From the NCBI GenBank assembly GCA_009781635.1, contig WQXU01000008.1, positions 45,411 through 109,410 of the forward strand: a DNA stretch of 64,000 nucleotides, given 5' to 3'. The position numbers were made by a program, and so were the translations under genes. Shown here one piece after another: positions 39,206 to 47,401 of the stretch. Numbering within the stretch: the stretch's first letter is position 1; the number at the start of each line of letters is the position of its first letter. The notes beneath the pieces were generated by a model. That model was given only the letters and a program-made list of their open reading frames with translations, searched no databases and was not told the origin of the DNA. Source of the stretch: Treponema sp. (GTDB taxonomy: Bacteria > Spirochaetota > Spirochaetia > Treponematales > Breznakiellaceae).

Positions 39206-40348
39206 TTAATTATCCTGCAGCAGCTGCCTTATTGCAGTTAACTGTGTATTCAAATCCGCAATACGCTGATCTTTTGCATTACTTTCATTTCGAAGCTGAA
39301 CAATACTTTGATCTTTTGCGCTGCTTTCATTCCGCAATTGGGTAATATCCGCCGACATTCTCTGGTTTTCAGTTTCGAGTAATGCAATGGCGCTTTCCCT
39401 CTCTGCCGAACCATGTTCAAGGGATGTATTTGCCGTTCTTAATGATGCTAGCGCATCTTCAAGCTCTCCGATTCTTCTTGTAAGCCCTGAACCGCCTGAG
39501 CCCAGCGCATCTATTGTCTTTTGCATTTCTGCAATATCGTTTTCCAACTGCGTGTTTCTTGCCATTAATTCAAATTGATCCGCCTGATTTATCTGAGAGC
39601 TTTGCCCCTGTTCATTTACAACAGCAATGCCGCCTGCAAACAAGGCTTCTATGGCTTCAATTTTTTCCCTTTCGCTTGTAAGCCTTTCAAGTTCACGCAT
39701 TGCAGAATCCAGCTCGCTTGCCGTTTGCGTCTGAGCGGCTGCAAACTCCCTTGTTCTTTCATCAAGCACAGCGCGAAGGCGCGCTTCCCTTGAACGTGAG
39801 CTTTCCAGTATTTGGGATCTTTCATCCTGCAAAACAGAAAGTTCTTCGCGGAATGCGTTCTGCTGCGCAATAAGCCTCTCCTGCGCCGCGCGCTGATCGG
39901 CTGTCAGCTCCTGATTGCTTGAATAAAGCTGTAAAAGTTCATTATCAACATTGCCAAGGCGCGATGCAATGGATTCAATTTCTCTTTCCTTTGCGGCAAT
40001 TGCTTCAGCCGTATCTTTACGGATTTCATCAATAAGCGCGCGTTCTGTGGGGTTAAAGAATGCATCCCCCTTTCTTACCTGCGCGTCCGTCCTGCCGTTA
40101 AACGAAACAAGCAAAACCGCGCCGCTTACAAGCATAATTACAGCAGCCGCATTTACAGCAAGCGGAAAAATCGAACTGTTCTTTTTTGCATTAACGGCAT
40201 TTTTTCCGCCGGAGTTTTCATCTCCCGGTCTGGAAAGCTGCCGGCGCTGTTTTTCCGCTATTCCGTTTATTTGTTCAAATATTTCTTTTTGCTCTTCAAG
40301 CGATATACCGGATTTTTCATCAAAACTAATATCATTGTTATCTGTCAT
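39206..40348 (-). CDS. Membrane-anchored coiled-coil protein
   Basis: The 380-residue protein has a cytoplasmic N-terminus, one membrane helix near 61-83 (FPLAVNAAAVIMLVSGAVLL), and a long coiled coil from about 95 to the end, rich in Glu, Gln, Arg and Leu. Near the C-terminus a 14-residue unit (QLRNES-AKDQ) is repeated twice, encoded by 42-bp DNA repeats. Its ATG overlaps the parC stop (ATGA), so it is made with topoisomerase IV subunit A. A role in chromosome or envelope organisation is possible but not shown. Confidence 0.72.
   Translation of the reverse strand: MTDNNDISFDEKSGISLEEQKEIFEQINGIAEKQRRQLSRPGDENSGGKNAVNAKKNSSIFPLAVNAAAVIMLVSGAVLLVSFNGRTDAQVRKGDAFFNPTERALIDEIRKDTAEAIAAKEREIESIASRLGNVDNELLQLYSSNQELTADQRAAQERLIAQQNAFREELSVLQDERSQILESSRSREARLRAVLDERTREFAAAQTQTASELDSAMRELERLTSEREKIEAIEALFAGGIAVVNEQGQSSQINQADQFELMARNTQLENDIAEMQKTIDALGSGGSGLTRRIGELEDALASLRTANTSLEHGSAERESAIALLETENQRMSADITQLRNESSAKDQSIVQLRNESNAKDQRIADLNTQLTAIRQLLQDN
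39268..39351 (-). repeat. Tandem 42-bp repeat in coiled-coil gene
   Basis: Two units of 42 bases (39268-39309 and 39310-39351) each begin gatcttttgc on the plus strand and are mostly identical. They encode a 14-residue piece equal to two heptads, so copy-number change would keep both frame and coiled-coil register. Confidence 0.7.
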
Positions 40349-42264
40349 TTTACTTCCGCCTTCTCCGCTTCCTTGACGGACAGGCGTATACCGCCTGCTT
40401 TTAGTCCGCGTATATTGTAATCCTGCGCCTTAAAATTTTCCGTAAGAACTTTTAACCTTGGCTTTGGTTTATAACAAATCGTAAAAGAAAATTTGGGACG
40501 GGTGTCTATATGCAGAATCTGCGCGCCGTCCGGAACAAGGAAATAATCCTTGTTTATTATCCAGCCGTCAATTACACAGCGTTTGATATACGGAAAACCG
40601 TCCGCAGGATCTTTATAAATTATTGTAAAAATTGTTTTTGCAAGAATATCCTTGTCTGCGGCATTTATCCACCATGCATCAGCGCCGACAAAAGCCTTTT
40701 CCGGAAGGTCTATAACCGTGTACATTCCGTTTTTACGCACTGCAAGAATTCTGTCAAACGGAGATACCTCGGCAATTTTCAGGCCTGATACATTTGTTCC
40801 AAGATAACCTGATTTGCTGTCATATTTTAAGTCGACATCGCGTTTAACAACTTCCTTTGCAATAACTTTATCAAACTCGCCTACAACAGTTTTGCGCGCT
40901 CCCCGTCCTATTTCTTCATTAGCCTTAATCTTTGCGATAATGCCCTTTAAAAACGAAACCGAATACGCGACAATGTTTTTAAGATGCGCATTTATCTCTT
41001 TTATGCGCGCATTAATTTGTTCCATTTCATCGCGCGCCCTGTTAATGTCGTATAACGAAATTCTGCGGATGGGAATACGAAGCAGATGTTCTATATCCTC
41101 ATCTGTTATTTTTCTTGGCCCTACTTCCTTAAGGAAGGGTTTAAATCCTGAAATAACAGCATCATGAACGCCTTTTACGGTTTTCATTTTCTCGATGCCC
41201 TTGTAAATCCGCTCTTCTATAAAAATCCTTTCCAGTGTGCGCAGGTGAAGCTTATCCAAAAGCTCTTTTTTCTCAAGCTCCAGTTCCCTTGTAAGAATCT
41301 TGACAAGCTGTTTCGCATGATACTTGATTACTTCCGTTACTGTCATCACAGCAGGCAGGCCGTTTTTTATTACAAGCAAATTGACGGAAATTGACTGCTC
41401 GCATTCTGTAAAGGCAAAAAGCGCGTCCACAGTTTCCTGGGCATAAACGCCGCGGGCAAGCTTTATTTCTATTTCAACTTTATCGGTAGTAAAATCATTT
41501 ATACCGAGAATTTTAATTCTTCCGTTTCTTGCCGCAGCATCAATGCTGCTGATTATACTTTCAGTTGTTGATCCGAAGGGAAGCTCTGTAATAAGAATGC
41601 GCTTTGGATCTGAAGTATCAAGTTTTGCGCGGACATGAACTTTTCCGTTTCCGCCGTCATACCCGGAAATATCAACATAGCCGCCTGTCGGAAAATCCGG
41701 ATACAATTCAAATTTCTTGCCTGTAAGGCAGGCAATCTCCGCTTCCAGAACTTCTAATATATTATGCGGCAGAATTTTTGTTGACATACCGACGGCAATA
41801 CCTTCTACGCCCATTGCAAGAACAACAGGTATTTTTGCGGGAAAAAAAACAGGTTCCCTGTTGCGGCCGTCGTAGGAATCCGCCCAGATTGTCAGCTTGG
41901 GATTGTAAAAAATGTCCTTTGCAAGCGGCGTTACGCGACATTCAATATAACGGGGAGCCGAAGCATCGTCTCCTGTATACAGATTCCCGAAGTTTCCCTG
42001 CCTGTCAATAAAGTATTCCTTGTTGGCAAGAACGACAAGCGCAGGATTTATGGAAGCTTCCCCGTGCGGATGATATTTCATGCAGTGGCCGGTTACATTT
42101 GCCACCTTATGAAATTTACCATCATCCATTTCAAATAACGAATGGAGAATACGCCTCTGGACGGGTTTAAGGCCGTCTTCAAGATCCGGAATAGCCCGGT
42201 CTTTTATAACATAGGAGGCATATTCAAGAAAATTGCGATCGAAAAGGTTTTTTATATAAGCCAT
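40345..42264 (-). CDS. parC: DNA topoisomerase IV subunit A
   Basis: The 639-residue protein is the DNA-breaking subunit of a type IIA topoisomerase. The catalytic Tyr lies in SAPRYIE, and KYHPHGEASI is the typical winged-helix block. The C-terminal DNA-wrapping part (from about 480) is shorter than in GyrA, which favours ParC. It lacks the GyrA box as far as I can see. The partner subunit parE is encoded 5 kb away on the same strand, with envelope genes between. It overlaps the coiled-coil gene by four bases. Confidence 0.88.
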   Translation of the reverse strand: MAYIKNLFDRNFLEYASYVIKDRAIPDLEDGLKPVQRRILHSLFEMDDGKFHKVANVTGHCMKYHPHGEASINPALVVLANKEYFIDRQGNFGNLYTGDDASAPRYIECRVTPLAKDIFYNPKLTIWADSYDGRNREPVFFPAKIPVVLAMGVEGIAVGMSTKILPHNILEVLEAEIACLTGKKFELYPDFPTGGYVDISGYDGGNGKVHVRAKLDTSDPKRILITELPFGSTTESIISSIDAAARNGRIKILGINDFTTDKVEIEIKLARGVYAQETVDALFAFTECEQSISVNLLVIKNGLPAVMTVTEVIKYHAKQLVKILTRELELEKKELLDKLHLRTLERIFIEERIYKGIEKMKTVKGVHDAVISGFKPFLKEVGPRKITDEDIEHLLRIPIRRISLYDINRARDEMEQINARIKEINAHLKNIVAYSVSFLKGIIAKIKANEEIGRGARKTVVGEFDKVIAKEVVKRDVDLKYDSKSGYLGTNVSGLKIAEVSPFDRILAVRKNGMYTVIDLPEKAFVGADAWWINAADKDILAKTIFTIIYKDPADGFPYIKRCVIDGWIINKDYFLVPDGAQILHIDTRPKFSFTICYKPKPRLKVLTENFKAQDYNIRGLKAGGIRLSVKEAEKAEVK

Positions 42265-42296
42265 TATCTATACCTTACAGCACATAGATAAAGATA

Positions 42297-43415
42297 TCAA
42301 TAATCCCTTTTGTTCCGTTTCGGGAAAAGGCCGAATTTGTATCCTATACCAGTTTGCACCATATAACGGTCATATGTTAAATCTCTGCCCTGAACACTTG
42401 AGCTGAAAATATCAAGAGAAAATCTCGGATCCAGAATTATCATGCCGGGGCCTACCTTTATTCCAAACTGAAAACCCAATAATAATGAAAGAGGAGAAGG
42501 CATTGTCGTCTGCATAAATGAATAATTAACAGAAACACCTGTATACGTCTGCAGCATAAAGTTTTCAAGCGGTTTTGAAACAAATCTTACTGTAACAGGA
42601 ATTTCCAGTATTATATCACGGCACTCTTCTTCTCCTGTCACAGAGCTGACAATCAAATCCTGGGTAAGCTGCGCGCCGAAAGCTACAGACAAGAAATTAA
42701 GAAAATGATATTCCGCAGCAAATCCGAATCCAAAACCGATATTCATCCAGTTATCCTGGCTTACATAAATGCGAGGCGTCCATAATCCGTTTAATTCTAT
42801 AAATAAATATCTCTGTCGAATATCATCAGCTCTAACTACATCGGGGATTCCGGAAAGAATGTTATAAATAATTACAGAAACTAATCTGTCTAAGGATGGG
42901 TCAATTTCCGAGTAAACAATATTCTGCTGCCCTATAACTTTTCCTGTTATACTGTCCGTCAATTCAATATAAAAAATGTATTCGTCTGTACTAAGAGTGA
43001 TATCGGGGGAGGGAGGTTCAAAAGGCTTAAAATTTCCTTCCCCGCTTGTATCAAAAAAACGGAGTTCATTTTCAATATCCCAGGAAAAAAACTCTCTTGT
43101 TTCGGGCCTCCTTCTTAAGGGAGGGTAAAAATGCTGCGGGATAGGGCTATGAAATTCCGGTACAATAATTTCTACAGGGGCTGTATAAGGTTCTATCGTA
43201 CCTATAAGGGTATAATCGCTTGTACTTCTTGTTCTTACAACTGCATGCTGCTGAATTAATACCTCGTTTATCAGCTGTTTGTAAAAATATACATTATCCT
43301 GGACCGCGCCGGATCCTGATATTGGCGGGATGAAGATATTTGCTTCGCGGTAGGTTTGAGCCTGAAGAGTGAAAACGGCAAGAAATAACAAAACAGGTAT
43401 TACTATCTTCTTCAT
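42297..43415 (-). CDS. Beta-barrel envelope protein, copy 1 of a tandem pair
   Basis: The 372-residue protein has a signal peptide (VIPVLLFLAVFTLQAQ) and a C-terminal half of alternating strands like an eight- to ten-stranded outer membrane barrel. The N-terminal domain starts with REANIFIPPISG. It is clearly a paralogue of the next gene upstream: both share IFxPPxxGxGxxxDNxxFY near the start and AAEYHFLNF in the barrel, and both have the TG-GYKFG end pattern. The function is unknown. It is 32 bases after parC on the leftward strand and may be read with it. Confidence 0.75.
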   Translation of the reverse strand: MKKIVIPVLLFLAVFTLQAQTYREANIFIPPISGSGAVQDNVYFYKQLINEVLIQQHAVVRTRSTSDYTLIGTIEPYTAPVEIIVPEFHSPIPQHFYPPLRRRPETREFFSWDIENELRFFDTSGEGNFKPFEPPSPDITLSTDEYIFYIELTDSITGKVIGQQNIVYSEIDPSLDRLVSVIIYNILSGIPDVVRADDIRQRYLFIELNGLWTPRIYVSQDNWMNIGFGFGFAAEYHFLNFLSVAFGAQLTQDLIVSSVTGEEECRDIILEIPVTVRFVSKPLENFMLQTYTGVSVNYSFMQTTMPSPLSLLLGFQFGIKVGPGMIILDPRFSLDIFSSSVQGRDLTYDRYMVQTGIGYKFGLFPKRNKRDY

Positions 43416-43481
43416 ACATATATTCTAATTGTTATCGCAGGATAATTCCACTGCTGAGTCATTACTTGTACCTTTGTTACC

Positions 43482-44618
43482 TCAATACCCCAGCGGATGT
43501 ATTCTTTTGGGAAGAATACCAAATTTGTACCCAATTCCAAACTGTATGCTGAAACGTTTGTATTCAAACCCGTCACTGGTTACAGAATTGAAAAAATCCA
43601 TATTAAACCTTGGATCTATTACTATAATACCGGGCCCTGCGCGCACCCCAAATTGGAAACCCAAAAACCACGAAAACAAAGAGGGTTGCGTCATTTCCAG
43701 CAAAGACAGATTTAAGGCAATTCCGCCATAAGGTTCCAGCATAAAATGATCAAATGGTTTAAGCACAAATTTAAGAGCCAATGGTATTTGAAGTATTAAA
43801 TCACGGTATTCTACATCCCTTGCTGCGGAAATGACAACCCAGTCCTGGACAAATTGCACACCGGAATCGACGGACATAAAATTAAGAAAATGATATTCCG
43901 CTGCAAACCTAAGGCCGAAGTTTACCCAGTTTAATGACTGATAATTGCCGGAATAAAGGCTTGGTACCCATAATGCGCTTGCTTCCAGAAAGAGCCATTT
44001 ATCGCGCCAGTCTGCCGTTTTTTGAATATCTGGAATTCCGGAAAGCATGTTATAAACAATGATTGTTAACAAATCCCTTACAGAAGCATCCGTATTTCTA
44101 TAAATAATATGCTGCTTGCCAAGTACTTCTAATGATGAAACTTCTACAAGTTCCAGTTCAAAAATTAAATCATCTCTGCCTGCTGGATTTGGAGTTGATC
44201 TTTGCGGCGGCTGAACAGGTGCGGATGCCGATACAGGCCCTCCGCCAGCTGTATCAAAAAAATGGATATTATTGTCAGTTTCCATAGAAATGAATTCACG
44301 TCTTTCAGGGGTATTTTGCGCAGACCTTATATTTCTCCTTATAAAAGGATCTTCCATTACAGCCGGCTGTACTGTTCTCTCTTGTGATAAAGACTTTATG
44401 GTGCCTCTTAACATAAAATCAGATCCGCGCTGCATTCTTGTCAGCGCATGGTGCTGAAGAACCACCTCATAAGTGAGATGCCAGTAAAAAAAGGCATTAT
44501 CCCCCTGGTTCCCTATACCATCTACAGGCGGAACAAATATTTTTGTTTCACGGATGTTCTGGGGAAAAATATAAAAGGAAGTGAAAAGAAAAACGATTAA
44601 AATCGCTGTTTTTCTCAT
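43482..44618 (-). CDS. Beta-barrel envelope protein, copy 2 of a tandem pair
   Basis: The 378-residue product has a signal peptide (AILIVFLFTSFYIFPQN) and the same two-part layout as copy 1: an N-terminal domain starting RETKIFVPPVDG and a barrel-like C-terminal half with AAEYHFLNFMSV. The two copies are diverged, so the duplication is old. Exact role unknown. A gap of 66 bases separates the copies and holds no obvious terminator. Confidence 0.75.
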   Translation of the reverse strand: MRKTAILIVFLFTSFYIFPQNIRETKIFVPPVDGIGNQGDNAFFYWHLTYEVVLQHHALTRMQRGSDFMLRGTIKSLSQERTVQPAVMEDPFIRRNIRSAQNTPERREFISMETDNNIHFFDTAGGGPVSASAPVQPPQRSTPNPAGRDDLIFELELVEVSSLEVLGKQHIIYRNTDASVRDLLTIIVYNMLSGIPDIQKTADWRDKWLFLEASALWVPSLYSGNYQSLNWVNFGLRFAAEYHFLNFMSVDSGVQFVQDWVVISAARDVEYRDLILQIPLALKFVLKPFDHFMLEPYGGIALNLSLLEMTQPSLFSWFLGFQFGVRAGPGIIVIDPRFNMDFFNSVTSDGFEYKRFSIQFGIGYKFGILPKRIHPLGY

Positions 44619-44678
44619 ATATTTAGTTTAATATTTATCTGCAAATTATTCCACATCTACACAAGTTATAAGGCAGGC

Positions 44679-45146
44679 TTATAACCAGATTATATCTATA
44701 AAGTCAGAGCCGTCTCCGGGATTGGTAAAAGTGCCTCGTACTTCAATTGAATAATGCGCTGATTTGCCGTTGTACTCTACATTTACAATATGCCTTCCCG
44801 GCAGCGAGAAAGGATGAAACGTAGATGTAACAATAGTAGAATTCTCGGAACTAAGGCCGGGATTTTCGATAATTTCAATTACTACGCCGCTTTCATCGGG
44901 AGCAACTTTCTTAATATATCCGTCTTCTGCAACAAGAATCTGCAGATCATAATCCCGCTCGAACCTTTCTTCTGTTTCGTATAAATAACGGTTAGGCACA
45001 AGCCATAAAAAATCAAAATCGCTTGCGCCCTTATCGCTAATATTGCCGTTCCCATTTCCCCCAATGACTCCAACAGGCTGCGGACAGCCTGTAAGAGCAC
45101 ATACAGCAAAGAAAATAAAAAACGGCAATAACAGAAATTGTTTCAT
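44679..45146 (-). CDS. Small lipoprotein
   Basis: The 155-residue protein has a lipobox (ALTGC, Cys at 21) followed by a Gly/Asn linker (GVIGGNGNGN) and a compact beta-rich domain of ~110 residues with an Ig-like look (GRHIVNVEYNGKSAHYSIEV). It is expected at the outer or inner membrane surface. No family is recognised. It sits between the tandem barrel genes and another lipoprotein gene. Confidence 0.7.
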   Translation of the reverse strand: MKQFLLLPFFIFFAVCALTGCPQPVGVIGGNGNGNISDKGASDFDFLWLVPNRYLYETEERFERDYDLQILVAEDGYIKKVAPDESGVVIEIIENPGLSSENSTIVTSTFHPFSLPGRHIVNVEYNGKSAHYSIEVRGTFTNPGDGSDFIDIIWL

Positions 45147-45177
45147 ACTACTTGCATCCGCTGGAATAAGATTATAC

Positions 45178-46266
45178 TTATGGTCCTACTGTTATTAGAA
45201 TTAAAGTTTCGAAATTTCCAGAACCGGCACTAAGCAGTAACGCACCTTCGATATCACCGTTTCCGTTATCAAGATCAAATTCATAACCAAAATAACCAGG
45301 TCTGATATTCCAGATTACCGGTGCGCCGCCAGTTAAAGGTGTAGTTGTATTATCTATCGCATAAACAGGAATACTAAATGTTAGTGCGCAAATTCCTCCT
45401 GTTGCGCCATTAGTATCAATTGAAAATCCAATATTTGGATTAAATGAATCATCTGCCGTATTATTATTTGTCAGGGTTACATCCGGTTTTAAATCAATCG
45501 GACCAAGATAGTCATAAATACCTCCTCCAACCAGTACTCTTGGAGGAATTATTTCGGCTCCATTATTAGGACCTGTAATATCACGGGCAATTTTAATGCC
45601 TTCTATATAATCAGCTATTAAAGTTCCAGTAACTGTACTTATTGGATAAGTTGCGGCATGTGTAGCACTCGCCAAATGAAACCTGTTAAATGTAATATCA
45701 TTTGGTGCAGTTCCGTATACTGAAGTATCAGAAACACCGCCAGTAACAGCAAAAGTACTTACATCTCCTACCAGGGCGGCAACAGAAAAAGTAGCTGTCC
45801 TTGTATTTGCCGCAATAACTGTACCTCCTGTGTCAGTACCTGTTAATGTACCAACAGCAAGAAGTGTTTTCCCGGAATTTGTTCCTACAAATATTATCGC
45901 ACTGCCCTCACCTGTAAGATGTCCATCAACATCACCATAATCCAGTCCTCTGGTAATATTTGTTATTGCCGCAGACTGCCCTCTTAACCATGAAGCCCTG
46001 GAGACACCATTGGCAGCATTAACAAAGACTACTTCATAGAAATCGTGTCCCTTTCTTGCGTTATTGGCGTTCAAAGCGCGGGATGCCTTTGTTTCGGGAA
46101 CTCCGCCTTCAAGATAAAGCGTTAAAGACTTTCCGTCTTCTGAATACACAACATTGGTATAGCCGATAATTTCTTCACCAGCGCCGGCTCCAATAGGCGC
46201 CATGTCACATGTTGCAAAGGACAGTGCAAAAAGAACCGTAAGTCCTGCAAAAATTAATTTTTTCAT
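45178..46266 (-). CDS. Lipoprotein, termite-gut treponeme style
   Basis: A longer frame starts at 46299, but ATG 46266 follows AAGGAG at a good distance and opens a lipoprotein signal (KKLIFAGLTVLFALSFATC, Cys at 20). The protein then has 362 residues. The mature part has a YSEDGKSLTLYLEGG segment, then KASRALNANNARKGHDFYEVVF, and many Gly, Thr and Asn residues suggesting a beta-rich surface domain. I associate this style with lipoproteins of insect-gut treponemes, from memory rather than a search. The function is unknown. Confidence 0.72.
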   Translation of the reverse strand: MKKLIFAGLTVLFALSFATCDMAPIGAGAGEEIIGYTNVVYSEDGKSLTLYLEGGVPETKASRALNANNARKGHDFYEVVFVNAANGVSRASWLRGQSAAITNITRGLDYGDVDGHLTGEGSAIIFVGTNSGKTLLAVGTLTGTDTGGTVIAANTRTATFSVAALVGDVSTFAVTGGVSDTSVYGTAPNDITFNRFHLASATHAATYPISTVTGTLIADYIEGIKIARDITGPNNGAEIIPPRVLVGGGIYDYLGPIDLKPDVTLTNNNTADDSFNPNIGFSIDTNGATGGICALTFSIPVYAIDNTTTPLTGGAPVIWNIRPGYFGYEFDLDNGNGDIEGALLLSAGSGNFETLILITVGP

Positions 46267-46310
46267 ACAAAAAACTCCTTTTATTTTTTTTAGGAACACA
46301 TACGATTCCT

Positions 46311-46322
46311 TTGTTTAAACAA
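46311..46322. promoter_or_regulatory. Palindrome upstream of lipoprotein gene
   Basis: TTGTTTAAACAA is a perfect 12-base palindrome 45 bases before the lipoprotein start. The 229-base gap 46267-46495 is AT-rich and also holds CATGTAA/TTACATG near 46447-46462. No clear promoter hexamer pair is found, so an operator role is only possible. Confidence 0.25.
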
Positions 46323-46495
46323 GAAAGGCATTATGTTAACTTATAATGTTTTATAATAAAGTATTATGTGTCTTCTATCTGGGAATTCTATATTATTAAC
46401 ATCTTATATGTCAATATTAATATTTGTTTTATTTCTATATTAAAACCATGTAAAATTACATGTATAATTTTTCATACATATAGTAATTACGCTAA

Positions 46496-47398
46496 TTAAC
46501 CGCGATTCCATGTATTGTATACAAGATCGCTTTTTATATCCGCAAGGCTTTTTGAACAGGTTCTTGCCATGGCGCCTGCCAGGGTCCTTGTCATATTGTT
46601 TATCGCCGCTGCCGCTCCCGGCGCGCCATTGTCAGCTAATGGCCCCATCAGCGCCCGCCCTGCAGATACAGCGTCTGCGCCAAGGGCAATAGCCTTAAAA
46701 ACATCCATTCCGTTTTCTACGCCGCAGTCAACAAATACAGGGATAATATTTTTTAACTTTTTTACTATCTGCGGCAGGACCATTAAGGGCGGCACTGCAA
46801 AATCCATTATTCCATGATGATGAGAAACTACAATACCTTTTACTCCCGCCTTAACGCAAAGCATTGCATCCTGCACGCTTAATATGCCCTTGATAATAAA
46901 GGGTAGTTTTGTTTCAGCAATAAATTGCCTTATCTCATTTTGCGATACTCCTGTCATGGGAAAACCAAGCACATTATCGTATTCACCGCGGTTATTAAAG
47001 GCATGGTCTATATCCATACCAACTGCAATACAGCCGCATTTTTCCGCATGTTTAATCTTGTGAAACACAAGGTCTCTGTCCGCATAAGGTTTGATAATCT
47101 TTATTGTTTTTGCTCCGGTTGCGGTAATTCTCTCTAACTCGCTTTCATCTCCCATTCCGGCCCACATAACAGCATTTGCCGCCTTTGCGCCTCTTGCAAG
47201 TTCAACCATGCCTTCAGGATGACATTTATCCAAATGAGACAAGGCCGCTGTCATAACAGGCGTTGCAAACTTTTCGCCGTAAAGGGTAAAAGACGTATCA
47301 GGAATTACTGATCCTATATGCCGCATTTCCAGAAGCAAAGAATCAAAATACTTCCTTGTTATATTATTTGAATCCCCGGGATTTCTGTTTTGTTCCAT
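46496..47398 (-). CDS. FMN-dependent alpha-hydroxy-acid dehydrogenase family protein
   Basis: The 300-residue protein has the TIM-barrel fold of lactate/glycolate oxidases and type 2 IPP isomerase, shorter than the usual ~350. Flavin-binding blocks are visible: KGILSVQDAMLCVKAGVKGIVVSHHHG, VDCGVENGMDVFKAIALGADAV-AGRA. The substrate cannot be told. An electron-acceptor domain is absent. It is 3 bases after parE and probably cotranscribed. No ispG/ispH relation is implied. Confidence 0.78.
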   Translation of the reverse strand: MEQNRNPGDSNNITRKYFDSLLLEMRHIGSVIPDTSFTLYGEKFATPVMTAALSHLDKCHPEGMVELARGAKAANAVMWAGMGDESELERITATGAKTIKIIKPYADRDLVFHKIKHAEKCGCIAVGMDIDHAFNNRGEYDNVLGFPMTGVSQNEIRQFIAETKLPFIIKGILSVQDAMLCVKAGVKGIVVSHHHGIMDFAVPPLMVLPQIVKKLKNIIPVFVDCGVENGMDVFKAIALGADAVSAGRALMGPLADNGAPGAAAAINNMTRTLAGAMARTCSKSLADIKSDLVYNTWNRG

Positions 47399-47401
47399 GT
47401 C

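Noticed and set aside
46447..46462. Terminator after the FMN dehydrogenase gene
   Set aside because: The CATGTAA/TTACATG stem leaves too small a loop and is followed by only four T residues on the reverse strand.
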